Shown piece after piece: positions 11,962 to 24,499 of a stretch of DNA of 64,000 bases. The stretch is taken from the NCBI GenBank assembly GCA_030704615.1, contig CM060733.1, forward strand, positions 38,938,001 to 39,002,000, in the 5' to 3' direction. Each line of letters begins with the position of its first letter. Position 1 is the first letter of the stretch. Source of the DNA: Takakia lepidozioides. Taxonomy: Eukaryota; Streptophyta; Takakiopsida; Takakiales; Takakiaceae. The notes below the pieces were generated by a model. The model saw only the letters and a list, made by a program, of their open reading frames with translations. It did no database searches and was not told the origin of the DNA. The position numbers and the translations under genes are program-made.

Positions 11962-12600
11962 CTCCTTGTAGGACTCCCAACTCTGGCCAACCCTAGCTCT
12001 GGAGAATGCGAGCTGCCCGCATCCCTTGCAATGCCTCGATTACCTTTCTTCTTTATCTACAGCCTCATTTTTGGTCTTTGTCACCTTCAATCCTTCAATG
12101 GCTGTAGTGAGCTCAAATTCCCGCACCCAATGTGTCGACGGACTATCAAGGATGAGTTCCGGTCGCGGAATCGGCTCCCCCCAAGATTATTCAACTTCTA
12201 CAACTAGTTTAGGATCAATGGACGTTCTGAGCACCCCAACAAAAACTGCCTCAAAGTTATCTTCTGGGGTCTCTGCATACGCGTCCAACTCCTCCGTAGT
12301 TGAAGAGTGTGATGATGTCGACATAGCTGTAGGTTTCGGAAGCACAAGAAAGTTTTGACACACCAGACACTCCACAACATGCAACTTTCGCAGAGTAGAT
12401 CACAACGCCGCCATGGTTGCTCACTCTTTATCCCCCGTACCTGCAGAGAATGTTTCGTCGATGGTGATGACAAAAAATCTGCCAACCGTCTCCACCAAGA
12501 TTCTCACACCCCCGGGTTATTCCCCTTCCTCTACGGGTTTGAGTCAGTCAAGGGATGTTAGTTTAGTAGAGCATGCATGCGAGGAAGAAAAGATCAATTG
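11962..12600 (+). other. Unrecognised Ser/Thr-rich open frames
   Basis: Two adjoining plus-strand open stretches (12026-12358 and 12413-12601) encode Ser/Thr-rich, low-complexity text with no known motif. They could be one exon split by a lesion. No splice context or homologous domain supports a function. Confidence 0.2.
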
Positions 12601-13019
12601 ACGAGGATTCCAAGTTGTCACGTAAAGCAGACTAGTTCATCTAGCTTGTTCACTTTCATCCACAGTACATACGCAAGAATGATTACACCAAAGCACACCA
12701 GTCACCTTAGGCTTCCAGCTTGCAGCTTTATATAATCTTGGAACATAATCACAATAGCCCGCTTGTCTTCTTCTGATTGGTTTCCCAAATCTTATCCAAG
12801 TGCCCATCCAGATAGGATGCCACGTTGTCTGATTAGAGATGAGCTAGCTATTTACGTGAAGACAACTTACTTTATTCATCACATATACGCCAACTCACCA
12901 TACTGGCTTCATCCTAACGGTCATCCAACTCCATCCATTGCCAAGGAGAGTAGAATCAATGCCATCACAATGGCACAACATTATCTGCCGGGCATGTGGA
13001 CTTGGTCCATTCAAGTATC

Positions 13020-13680
13020 AATTAGGGTAGCATGTGCTGTTGGCCCAAATGTCCAATGTCATCTAAGTCCAAGTGCAATCCTCTCCATATCCAAGTGCCT
13101 CTCCTATGTCGAGGCCCAAATGCGACCTCTAGGTTAGCATGTGCCGTGGGCCCAAGTGTCAAGTGTCATGTAAGTCCAAGTGTAAGATCTTCTATGTATC
13201 CCAGTGCATCTCCTATGTCGAGGCCCAAGTGCAACCTCTAGGATAGTCTGCACCTTTGGCCCATGTGTGAAAAATTGAAAATCTAAGACCAAGTGCAATT
13301 TCCTATGTATCCAACGCGTCTCCTATGTTGAGGCCCATGTGTGAGCCTATGCCGTTGGCCTATGTGTGAAGAATTAAAATCTAAGTCCAAGTGCGATCTC
13401 CTATGTATCCCAGTGCGTCTCCTATGTCGAGGCCCAAGTGCGACCTCTAGGGCAGCTTATACCTTTCGCCCATGTGTGAAGAACTGATATCTAAGATCAA
13501 GTGCAATTTCCTATGTATCCCAGTGGGTCTCCTATGTCGAGGTCCATTTAAGCCCATGTGCAATCTTCTATGTGTCCAAGGGCATCTCCCATGTGCATCT
13601 CCTATGTCGAGGCCCATCTAAGCCCAGTATGCAATCTCTTATGTATCTAAGTACGTCTCCTATGTTAAGGCCCGATTTTT
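13020..13680. repeat. Degenerate long-unit minisatellite
   Basis: About six imperfect copies of a unit of roughly 100-120 bp containing CTCCTATGTCGAGGCCCA and TCTAAGTCCAAGTGCAAT. Copies drift in length. The open frames across it are by-products. Confidence 0.8.
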
Positions 13681-13856
13681 TCCTTTTTACGAATTTATTG
13701 AGTCGTAATATATCCAATCATTAGTGATATTATATCTCTTGTCGATTCTCCAATCAATGTCCTAGGACACAAGTGTCCAATGTCATCTAAGTCATCTAAG
13801 CCTAATCATTTTTTTTCCACATAGCCTATGACCAGATTTCAGTGGAGACCTTTCCC

Positions 13857-14080
13857 TTGATATATGTATATATATATATATTTTAAAGGGAAACACGCGA
13901 CAGCTCACAATCAGGCCCCTTGATAGTAAGAGGAGAAAATAACCTCTTTCACAGTAACCCGCCATGAGGCGTAAAAATGGGGCACCACCTAGGAACCATA
14001 CCACACCCGTCGGTAGCAAGATTTGACCCCAGAATCATCTGGGTGGCACTGAGTGCACTTAACCAACTGTCTAGGGTCCA
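13857..14080 (-). mobile_element. tRNA-derived SINE, copy 1
   Basis: Read on the minus strand, the element starts near 14080 with a tRNA-like head: an A-box-like CAGTTGGTTAAGTGCA and a B-box-like GGGGTCAAATCTTGC. It continues with a body that matches the copy at 22661-22889, including GGGGCCTGATTGTGAGCTG and GTGTTTCCCTTT. The minus-strand 3' end runs into a TA-rich simple tail (13857-13880). The head-body-tail order is that of a Pol III SINE. Confidence 0.6.
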
Positions 14081-14264
14081 ATCATTGTCCCAAGAATGTC
14101 CACTTTGCTAATTTTCCCGAATTTCCGGCGACTAAAAGTACTTGAAATTCCGTATCTCCCACACCGGAGGTCCAAAAATCATGAGACCAAGCCCCTACAC
14201 CCCTCTCTCATGGAGGGCTTTCCAACGTTACCAAGCACCAGGGCTGCGGGACATCTCAACGTGA

Positions 14265-14290
14265 CAAAACAAAACAAAACAAAACAAAAC
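14265..14290. repeat. (AAAAC)n microsatellite
   Basis: Five uninterrupted AAAAC units. Confidence 0.95.
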
Positions 14291-14744
14291 ATACGTCTCG
14301 CTTCATATATTGATATTGATAAGCTTCGCATCAGTAGAGGTTTTCACTGCCATCTTCGTCTAACGTTACGAAAACACCAATGGGCTTCTGGATGGGCCAC
14401 GTGCAATCTACAGATATCGCCACTTGCTCATTCAAACCTTGCACAACCGCTCATGCCGAGAAGGTCAAGTAACTTATCGGATTGAGAGAAATGAAAGTAC
14501 CGCCAGGAACGTGGAAGAAAGAAACAAGAAAGAGAGAAGGGACAATAGCCCAAAAGCGACTAAAGCGCAGGGGATTGTCTACGAGAGAGAGAGTCTACTA
14601 AACAGTCCGAAAAGAGACGGGCCATGGTCTCGAGCATCACGGGCGCATGTGTCGCACCCTCTGTGGTCTCGATACATGTATTCATTCCCCCCCTTGACCA
14701 GCATGGCAGCTTACAATCTGGGTGGTTCTCACCCTTCATATTCA

Positions 14745-14985
14745 ATCAGGGTGTGAAGAGAAGGACTGGTGTGTCCTTTGCAAATATGAATACATACCAG
14801 GAAAATGCCACCGGTTAGTGCCCTGCTGCCACTAGTTTTCAAGCATGGGCATTTGACCTTATACTCGTAAGTTTCCAGACTGAACGTTCAATTGGGCGCT
14901 TGATAATTCCATATGATGATTATTATTCTGTCAGCGAAGAATGGCTGCACAATTTCAACATGTGCTTTGTTGAATATATCTGTGG
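14745..14985 (+). pseudogene. RING-H2 finger remnant in two exon-like pieces
   Basis: Piece 1, after an acceptor-like tcaatcag at about 14750, reads CEEKDWCVLCKYEYIPGKCH and then LVPCCH, a close match to the first half of a plant RING-H2 (CxxC...LPCxH). Stop codons follow, with Ser and Gly where His and Cys are expected. A strong donor (gtaagt) sits at about 14867. Piece 2, after ctgtcag at about 14940, reads EEWLHNFNMC, like the WLxxxxxCPxC end of a RING. The second CxxC is lost. This looks like a dead ubiquitin-ligase gene. Confidence 0.4.
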
Positions 14986-15142
14986 TTTATGATTTTCCAC
15001 CATTCCGGTCTATTCAAGTCAATTCGGTCACCAAAACCTGCTGGTTGCAACTCTTGGGCGGATTTGAAGACTAGCACATACAGGAACAAATTGATCATAG
15101 AACTGGGTTGTTGTCACTCCCTTTTTCATTCTTAGTCTTCCG

Positions 15143-15388
15143 GTGGGAAAAAGTATTGTTGACGCTTCTCTTTCGATGGCAAAAAAATTAGAGGTTTTGA
15201 GAGGAATCTCCTGCCATCTTAGTGTGGAATGGAGAGTCGTCGGGTTGCATAGAAAGTATGTGGGTTTGCCTTGCCAACTCGATCAAACTTTGAGTTTTAA
15301 ACTAGTTTTCAGGGTTCGGGAGTCTGAAGAGTCGGTTTTCTCCAGGATCATGTGTGTAGGAGAGCGTAACTTCATATCTGGCAGATAA
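15143..15388 (+). other. Possible first exon of the aldo/keto reductase (unproven)
   Basis: An open frame with an internal Met (MAKKLEVL) encodes about 70 residues. It could supply the missing N-terminus or plastid transit peptide of the downstream reductase, which begins in phase within a codon at 16015. A GT donor near 15354 would give a compatible phase. No homology supports it. The rest of 14990-16014 holds nothing recognised. Confidence 0.2.
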
Positions 15389-16014
15389 CAAAGAGCCCAC
15401 AATCCTAATCAAAACAGCAAATTCGACCAATCTCACCACTCCAAGTCATCAGTTATCAGTTATGAGAGTCACATTGCAGTATTTGAATATCAGATAATGA
15501 CTAGGGGATATTCTATGCATTTTTACATCACATTTTCAACATGGATCATTCCGCCAGAGGCTGAAAACGCCTTGATTGGTAACAGGTTTGGCACTGACCG
15601 ATCAACCTTGCGTTGTCATTCTACTCATTTGTATATCACCACCCACTTGGGTTTTCCACACATTGCTTGTGCTGAAACATCCTGGTGCCTTCAACAGGTG
15701 GTTTTGGTTAGATATCGTGTGTTTGCCACTGAATCCTTCAGTTCCATTCCATAACTTGCGCTGCTGTTAAATTCTGGATTTGAAATAGTTAGACGAATGT
15801 AGTACTTTCTAGCGACTCAGAACCTGTTCAGCATGGCAGTAATGATCCACCAAGATTTCTGTGGAAACTATTAATAATAAACAGAAGTTTTATTAGGAAT
15901 TCTCCTACTAAACCCTCAATGCACCGCCAATTGTACAGGGTTTATCTACTTATTTAGGAATAGAGAATATGGTGGATTGATGTATTCCAGCACAATGGTT
16001 GTTGTGTGCTGCAG

Positions 16015-19000
16015 ATCTGATGTCGTTAGGGAGAACTAATCTTCGAGTCTCAAGGCTAGGCATTGGAACACTGCAATGGGGGGACCCTAATAGCGGATTT
16101 GGAAAAAGCTTTGGGGAGCCAGAGCTGACAAGTGCGTTCGATGAGCTGGTGAAGGGTGGCATCAACTTCTTTGATACTGCAGAGGTAATGTAAGTACAGT
16201 GTTAAGTTGCATGCAAGGGTAGTGGAGAAGGACAGTGTTCTCAGGGCTAAGAAAGTTCAATTCAATGCTTAACCCTCAACTGCAGTATTTTGCTATTATA
16301 CACATGCCATGGCATTGCAGCCCTAATCCCAGCAGCATACGATCCTTTCACAATCCTAGTATGGAGCTGCCACAGTTCTCTCAACAACTTTCTTACTGAA
16401 ATATGTCTCTTGTAGAATGTAGAGTTTGACATAAGGCAGAGAGTAGAAGAGACTTCCGAGAACCTGCTCCAAAGCAGATAATTTTGAAGTTGGTGCTCAA
16501 AGTCCAGCTCAAGCATTGAGGGGTCAGGAGATGGTGGGCACAGGTGTATGGATACCAAAATATTCAGACTGGAACATCGTCAGAGCAGCTGTTGGGAAAG
16601 TTTGTGCGCAACAAAACTAAACAGCGTTCAGCTCAAGTAGGGGATGAGGGTCAGGGCCTCCCACCTGTCATCGCTACCAAGTTCTTCACCATTCCCTGGA
16701 CCAATTTTCTCATTGGTAAGTTGGTAAGTTGGCTTGTGAGGCCTGTTCCCAAACCTCATCCCTATTAATTGGGTTAGGCCACTCTTTGATTCATTCACTA
16801 ACTTCCTTGAAGTCAATTCAAGTCTCGGGAGATAGCGACCGGAAAGACTCATTATTTATGGCATAGAATGTTTCTGAATTGTCAATGGTCGATAGTCACT
16901 AGAGTAAGCTTAATTGGGCAAATTATGTTTGATATGCCTACTCTCTCCAGATTGAGGATCAACACAAGTAGCGGTCGCACTGATTATGTGTTAAAACCTA
17001 CTCTCTGCAACCCAATTATGAAACTTGAGACAGAATCTTTCACTGCAACTTATACTTGAAACCCCAATCGAAGGAAGGTTTGTAATTATGAATTTCGGTT
17101 ACAGTGTAAGTTCTTAAGTCAGTATTGTCTTCTTATCTCTGTGGACGTTTTAGAGTTATTGTGTTTCTTCCACAATAGCAAGCTAGTCTAATACCTGCAT
17201 TAATTCAGGAGGAGGGTTTAGGCTGGGGCGCCAGTCCTTGCTGGCAGCCCTGCGTGAGAGCTTGAAGCGGATTGGCCGAGACAATGTTGATCTCTACCAG
17301 GTAATATGGATTCCATGCTATAGAATGCAGGACATATGATCGATTGAAAGCAAGTCTGGTACAAGTTTTTCCATGCAGTAAATGGCTCTTTTCCAGAGGA
17401 TGACTGCAAATTGTTTTGTATGCAGGCAAGAAAGAAGGACATGGGACCCATTACTGTTCACTGTGAATCTTTGCCATGACACACCCTTAGTCCCTGGGAG
17501 ATGCTGGTCCTCTTGGAGCCATCTGTGGCTATCAAACCACTAGGAATGAAATTCCCCGTAAAACTGCCATACATAATGCATGTAACCCACTAGGTTACAA
17601 CAACTGAATACTGGTGACTGATTGCACTGCCAATCTTTAGTTCAAAAAATTTAAGAGAGGATGAGAATGTACTCAATAAGACGTTGTTTGCCGTAGCCTT
17701 GTGGCCATTGACCCCGCGCCCAGTTTGAGCGGAAACCAAAGGGACAGAACCTACCTCTGTCAGGGGCTGACGTTGGTAGTAAGACTTACCTTGATACATA
17801 GAATTGATCCGGGTTTTCCAGATATCCTCTAGAAATCCCTTCACACAAGCACCAATCTGCTGTGTGTGATTTGCCCAAAAACTAGGCCTCAGAAGGGCCT
17901 GGGCTTTTGGTTCAGCCTCGAGACTTTCAAAGTTGGTAAACAGAGGTACAGGCACAATTCCCTTGATAGATTTGAAGAGAGCGTCTCTTTGGTGAGAGAA
18001 CCCCGGACAGTGTATCAGAAAATGAATACTGTCTTCAGGTTGCCCACACACCGGGCAATTGCACTCTCCCTTTCCTCTCTGCTTCTGTTTGCTGTTCAAA
18101 GGTAGGCTTCCTGCCCTGAGTTTAAATTTCAGTCTAGTGCCGAGAGTGGGTAGACCCTTGAGGTCATCCAAGATGTCCTTCCCCATGTCACAGACTGGAA
18201 ACAAGTTCAGGGAAGTTTTCTGCCTAACTTCATTTTCGTCAGACAATTTCATGGCAACAGACATGGCTTTGGACACTACAGCCTCTAAGTCAGATTTATC
18301 CAGCAGGGTCAAGACTTGCGGATCCAAATCCAGGTCCTCGAGAATCTCTTCTACTCTCTTCTGCCAGGACTTAGCCTGTTTGACAGGGCGGTCCTGTTTC
18401 CAAGATATAGAGTCGATTAACTTAGGATATCTGGTGTTGGACATATGTTGCAGCTGACCCCACCATCTGACCTTGAATTCATCTTGTTGGGGGCTTAAGG
18501 ATGGAATGCCAAACTCACCCCGAACAGCCACATTGGCTGTTTTGGAGCATGCTGACATACACTCCTTAAGCACCCCCACTTGAATGGATTCTAGAGACTT
18601 AGCCTGGTTGGAGTTATCAACCCATATTGCAGATCCGTACTCCAAGGCAGGTCTAATAACGCGACAAAGCATGGTTTTCTTAACCTCAGAGTTGACCCCT
18701 CTGCAGTGGAAAAATTTAGTGAGCCCCAGAGCTTTGCCCTTGCCAGTTTGAACAACTTTCCGGATATGTGCATCCCAATTACAATGGGAGGAAAACTCAA
18801 CGCCCAGGTAAGTGTAGGAAGGAGGACCGGGATCTCTTGGCTACCCCACTGCCACTTAAGATCACTTCCTCCCTCTCCTCTGTCGTTGAATGCTACCACT
18901 GCACATTTGCTGACGTTAGCCTCTAGCCCCCAAAGATCAAAGTATCTCTTCGCGCAATCAATCAACTCCTGGAGATTGGTTGGAGTCTCCCCTATGCCTG

Positions 19001-22000
19001 CGAAGTCATCCGCAAACATAAGGGCTGGTTATGGTGGTATCACCCACCCTTAACCCAAATCCCTCACTTTCCACATCCTCGAGGAGTTGATTGATAAAAC
19101 ATTGAAGAGCAGAGGGGAGAGAGTACATCCTTGAGCTACACCTTGGTCTATGTCAAATAAGTTGGACTTCTGTCCATTAACAGTGACACAGCTTTTGGTG
19201 TGAGCATACAAGTTGTGGACAACTCTCCACATCTTTTCCCTTGATCCCACAAGACCAGAGGCGGAGCCATAGGCCATCTCTCCACACTGTGTCATAAGCC
19301 TTTTTGACATCCAAGAAAAAAACCTAAGTGGGTTTCCCTTCTTTTTTCCTTCCCTGGATAATCTGGCTTAGAGTGAAGATATGATCCACACAGCCCCTGT
19401 TTCGCCGGAAGTCAGCTTGGCCTTCGTGGAAACAAGCTCTAGATTCGAGATCAACCTCGAGACGAGTACTTATAACTCTGCAAAAATTCTTGCCAACAGC
19501 ACTGAGGAGCGTGATGCCATGGTAGTTTCCCGGTTCTTCTCTGTCACCCTTCTTGCATAGATTGACAATGACCCCCTGTCGCTAGCGAAAAGGGATCATT
19601 TCAGTCTTCCAGATAAGGTTAGAGAGGAGAACTAGGGCCTCTATCATGGGATCGCCACCGTGCTTGATAAGCTCGTTGACTATGCCATCAGGTCCACCAG
19701 CTTTATATCTTATAGCTTTATAAGAGAGGATGAGAGAGAAGCAGAAAGAAGAGAGACGTACTCCTTTGCCCAGCTTATCATATCCTTTGGCCTACACTGG
19801 GATGGAGCGCAAAGGTTTTAGCAGGGGCAGGTCTAGCCTGTGGCTCCATGGTGGACATGTTGACAGAGCTGGATTTATGGACCTAACAGGGACAGCCCTT
19901 GCATGCAGATCCATTTCCCATTTCCGACATTCAGTAATGCGGCACTGATGGAGAGCTTGAAGGAGGCTGTAGATGAGGGTCTTACAAGGGCTGTGGGTGT
20001 GTCCAATTACTCGCGTGATCAGGTACCCACACAGTTCTATTCCAAATCACCATAAAGACTCTCTAACAAGATTTGTCAGGTGGGACCTTGCATATCAACT
20101 TGAGGGTGGTGATAACGGGGTAGATTCTCGGGTAAAATCTGTTGAGACCATTTGCTAGCACTACCTGACCGCACATTACTGTATGACTCAGAAGTCAAAG
20201 AACTTATATTGGAGTAGTTCCAACTAGTTGTGCAACTGGACTAGAACAATTTACTGAACCAATGTGCCAGGCACTTGTGTAGATGGAGGAGGCGGATGAC
20301 TTGCTTGCTCGTTATGGAATCCCTTTGGCCTCTAATCAAGTTCAGTTCAGGTAATGAACATGTATAGAGGGGTTGTTCACTCTGTAGATTGTATTGCTGT
20401 AGCTTTGTTACCCACACATGATTTGGACTGAAAAAGACGGGGTTAAGAACCAGATGAGGGAAAGACAGAATATAACTTGCTACTCGGATAACTGTAGTAA
20501 TTCTACAGCTAATACCTGTACTGACTACTGACTTCTGAAGGGACGTACTTATTAGATAAAAGGCTGGCCTGGTAAGATGGTGACTCACAATAACTCGTCG
20601 AATGGAAGGCGTTAGCGCTGGCAATATTTCATTCAACCTTTTGCCCTATCAACTTTATTATTAACTTTATGATAATTATCTATGTGAGGGGAAAGAGCAG
20701 AAAAAGCAAGCATATATCTCGGAGAATATTAACTCTCCTAGAGCCCCTTACGCAGTTTTTATCCACCAGACAGAGGCATAGAGCAATTAAAATTGCAGAA
20801 TCATAGCTCTTTTGTTGTAGCCTGCTTATGGACCAGTGTCACCAGGTTGGTTCAAATGTCATTCTTCCTAGTCATGGCTAACTAGGATTGATTGAGTCAC
20901 AGCCTGGTGTCCCGAAGCCCGGACAAGGATGGACTTCTGAAGTCATGCAAGGTAACCTCTACAGTTCTCTTGCCATCTGCCTGAATGAAATACAGTGGTG
21001 ATCAAATGTTTCGAAAGGGCAGATCGAGTTCAGTGCGCCATTCCAATTGACATCGTTAAGCCAATTGCATGCTTTTCATTTGGTTTTTGGCCCAAAGGCA
21101 GGCGGTCGGTACCCTCGCAAGAAAATTGTCCGTGTACCCCATCCAAGTTTTGTTGGAAAAACTGATATACAGATAGTTCAAGAGTGCCCTTCTCGTGCTG
21201 GGGTGGATGCCACCCAACTTCTGCTTCAACATTATGTACATTTGAGAAGAGAGGTGATTCTAAAGTACTACGTCACACTAAGAGTTCATAAAGTGGAGTC
21301 CATAACCATGAATGTGGTGAGTGGTGCAGGAACGAAGCATCACCTTGATAGCGTACTCTCCTCTGGCATCAGGTTTGCTAACTGCAAAATCCTTTCATCG
21401 GAAGGACAACAAAGCCTTGAAGGTAAGTATACCCCACTTTCACGTAGAGATGATGTAAAAGTGCTTGCTTTAGCCTTGTAGTGTCAACCCGGCACATAGT
21501 TAACTTGTACTTGTGGTCATTTACCAGGTTCAACCTTTGTTGAAGTTGATGGGCTCGATTGGGGCAGAGCATGGCAACAAATCAGTCTCTCAGGTGCATT
21601 AATGTCTATTGCCCCATCTTATATGCAGCTTTACTTGCAACATCTGACTTGGCTTAAGCCTTTTATGCTTTCTGTCTCTCTCATTCGAATGTTTGAAGGA
21701 GTACCTCCCTGCAAAGTGTGAGCTGAAAAAGGAGTTTTGAAGAAGATTATCAACCATCCTGAATTATGTCCAAGCAAACATATGGGTCTTAGTAAGTAGA
21801 AAGCGCTATTCAGCCGGCTATAGGGACTTTTTGTGCCAAGCCCATAGCTAGTCTTACTAGGGGTCCTGGTTACTGGTACAGGAAAAATCAAATGGATTCT
21901 TTGGCTTGGCAGGTGGCATTGAATTACTTGATTTGTAAAGGGGCTCTTCCAATTCCAGGGTACATGTTCCTTTTACCTGCTTTAAGTATCCTTTTATCTT

Positions 22001-22522
22001 GTCTTAGTTCCAGCTAGAAAAGCTGTATTTTTTAAAATGGAGCTCTATGGATGTGGCGGAGATTGTAACTGGAAGGGAGAACATTCAGCAGGTCAAAAAG
22101 CAAGGCTGTGGGACCTTTATTGTGCCAGAGCATTCTCGTAGGGATGTATTCCCTTCTTGGGTTTCTATCAAGGTTTGCTTGGAATGGTTATTATGTTGCA
22201 TGACTGTTTCAAATGTCCAAATTATTTACCTTCTATGCAAGCAGGTGCAAAACAGCCGAGCAAGCAAAAGCACATTGTGAGGTGCTAGGTTGGCAACTAG
22301 ATAACAACCACGGTCAGTTCTATTACCTGCTCCATAGTGGCCATGATCACCATCACATCATCCTAGTACCTGTGTCATTCAGAGGTGCCTCTCAGAGCAT
22401 AACATGCAATGAATGAAGTGGGTTGGAATGTGAAACTGGTTGCCTTGTCCTTTGATGCAGATCATGATAGCAAGTTTTTGACAGAGATGGTGGGTTGGTA
22501 TTTGTGCAGTCGCAGCTCTTGA
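16015..22522 (+). CDS. Aldo/keto reductase, plant plastid-type NAD(P)-linked oxidoreductase
   Basis: Twelve exons were mapped: 16015-16184, 16544-16715, 17209-17300, 19909-20022, 20283-20350, 20897-20951, 21034-21097, 21373-21422, 21528-21593, 21913-21959, 22245-22312 and 22461-22522. Every junction keeps phase, giving 342 residues after a split first codon. All four catalytic residues of the family are present: Asp53 (FFDTAE), Tyr58 (VYG), Lys102 (ATKF) and His146 (IHFPFP). LGIGTLQWGD opens the barrel, AVGVSNYS and ASNQVQF follow, and KTAEQAKAHCEVLGW is the NADPH-binding tail. The order matches plant reductases related to At1g06690 and pyridoxal reductase; the substrate is unknown. The seventh exon uses a GC donor and has an atypical IACFSFGF where AYSPL is usual. 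The transit-peptide exon is not identified. A LINE sits in the 2.6-kb third intron without harming the frame. Confidence 0.88.
17585..19725 (-). mobile_element. LINE (non-LTR retrotransposon) reverse transcriptase, 5'-truncated
   Basis: On the minus strand, from about 19720, the text reads KAGGPDGIVNELIK, GNYHGITLLS, then GVAQGCTLSPLLFN (19190-19100) and MFADDFAGI at about 19019. This is the motif order of a LINE reverse transcriptase, with the FADD catalytic box. The frame continues with a thumb region (PALEYGSAIWVD) to a C-terminal zinc finger CPVCGQPEDSIHFLIHC near 18050. A stop near 19585 and frameshifts near 19060 and 18700 inactivate it. No endonuclease domain is present, so the 5' end was lost. 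It lies antisense in intron 3 of the reductase gene. Confidence 0.8.
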
Positions 22523-22660
22523 GAGAAAAGCTATGTCTTTGAAGCTTTAGTGAGTAATGGAGAGTTGCTGTGACTAAAGCTGGGATGAACTGTAGAATAT
22601 TATTCTTTCAGATGAAATGGCAGGCACTGTTGTGTTCAACACACTTTTTAAACAAAAATA

Positions 22661-22889
22661 TTAAAGGGAAACACTAGGGAGCTCACAAATCAGGTCCCTT
22701 AATTACAGTGAGAGGAAAAATAACCTACTAGTATCGTCACCATGATGCGCCAAGCTACACAAGGCTGATGGGCCACCGCCCAAGGGAGAGGGGGAGAAAA
22801 CCACACAACTAAGCAGCAGGATTTGACACCAGTAGCACCCCAGTGGCACTTGGTGCTCTATCCAACTGAACTATCCACTAGTGGTCCAG
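22661..22889 (-). mobile_element. tRNA-derived SINE, copy 2
   Basis: On the minus strand the head reads GTGGATAGTTCAGTTGGATA (A-box-like TAGTTCAGTTGG), then GGTGTCAAATCC (B-box-like) about 40 bp on. The body matches copy 1 at 13857-14080, and the end is TTCCCTTTAA. It lies 140 bp beyond the reductase stop codon, perhaps in that gene's 3' UTR. Confidence 0.65.
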
Positions 22890-23730
22890 ATAGGCACTAG
22901 GCACCTTGGACTTGAGAGTAGAAAATTACGGTTTCTTACACAAGAGTTGGATAGCATGCACAAGTCATTTTCTTTCTGGTTACAATTATGTCCTTGAATA
23001 TCCACCCTTAGGATAAGGTCGCATTATCTCATTTACTTTAAAGAGTGTTGGACTAGAAGTATGTTCCGATGAGATTGCAAACGCACACAATCACAATCTG
23101 ACATCTACAATTCACCAATGCAATGGTAGGTTCATGCATTTGCAAATGCTGCATTGATAATGTGTGCACATAATAAAGCTGAAGTGGTTTGTGCTTCAAA
23201 CCCAACTTTTCAAAGATGCCGATCTAAAGAAACATTGGCACCTTGCTTTAAACTGAACACAATGGAGTGATTTGCAATGGGATGATCCCTGTAGAGAGAG
23301 AGGGTGTCGCGGCCCTTTGCCTTGAGGACCCGGGGGGGGGGGGTATTGGGACATAAGAGGGGCTGTCCCTATGGTGGGGGCAGCGGCAACAACAGTGGGA
23401 ATGGGGGCTGAACAACCTTGGTGTGTCGAAGGTACTCAAGAGGACGGAGGCGCACACTAAGTGGAGCCCCGCAACCGGGTTACGGTGGGCTCCGAGTGGG
23501 GTGGTCGTAGTATAAGGAATCGTAGTGGGGGTGGCATAGGACTCATCGTGGGGCTAAGGCCTTGTGGTGGGAGTCGTAGGGAGTCTTGGGGTTCATGACC
23601 ACGGTCCATTGGGGCCGTGGTGTAATGAATCGTGGTGGGTGGGCCAAAACTCACTGCAATCATCACAGGGAGTTGAGGTTCACGGTAGTGGTTCACCAAA
23701 AAGGACTTGGGCTGTTTGTGACCCCCGTTG
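22890..23730. other. Unassigned stretch
   Basis: No gene recognised. It includes a run of 13 G (23330-23342) and a GTGG-rich segment at 23480-23680. Confidence 0.3.
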
Positions 23731-24044
23731 ACATCTACAGAACTACACATAGGGAGTAGTAACCGCGAGAACGGTGCAAGCCCGTTAAACAACCAAAAGC
23801 TAGTGAAGCAAGCAAGCGAACCAGAAGGCGACCAAATTGTGGGGAGCTATTCTAGACTACCTACAACCAAAGGGAATTTCCAATCAGCCCGCATAGTCGA
23901 GGGTTACGTGGGGGAGCAAAGGGGGACCGTTATGTCTCGGCGAGCAGGCGAAGCTCCATGCTTGCCCAGTGGCCATTTTGGGAGTTAGGCGCGCGCATCA
24001 AAGTGAGTGTGTATGACATGAAGGGGTGTTTACTGAAGTGAGGT

Positions 24045-24491
24045 GTGCGACACGTGATATTAGAGCTTAGAGTTGAGTATGTGATTGTCCTTGAGATCAG
24101 CCTCACCATAGGGTCGGCAAGGCCAAGCGAAAGCAGAATGGCCCGAAAGCCGATGAGCCTAGTGAGTCCAGTGGGGGCGACACGGCGCCGGAGCGACGAG
24201 CGGAAGAAGCAAGCTATTTTTCTGAAAGTAAGGCCGCTCAAGAGTAAGAGACATTTGAGGAGTCGGGACCCTTCAAAGGCTCCGTCGGACCAACAGATGT
24301 CTCAAATGCCACAAACCTTCTGCGAAAGGCTTTTGGCTCAATTTGGTGGGACCCTAAAAGAGGTGATGAAGGCTAGGCTACCCATGCCATTTCCAAACAC
24401 TAAGTTTAAGGTGAAACCAAATGAGCCCGACACCTTTGAGGGGGGGATTTGCTATTCCGTGAGTAGAACCCGTGAGCAGAAAATACTGTGA
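24045..24491 (+). other. Possible retroelement gag N-terminal ORF
   Basis: A 148-codon frame, Lys/Arg-rich in the middle, ends with LKEVMKARLPMPFPNTKFKV and NEPDTFEGG. That resembles the stretch leading into a gag capsid (P.KF.G). No capsid follows, because the frame is lost at once. Weak evidence only. Confidence 0.25.
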
Positions 24492-24499
24492 GCAGAATT

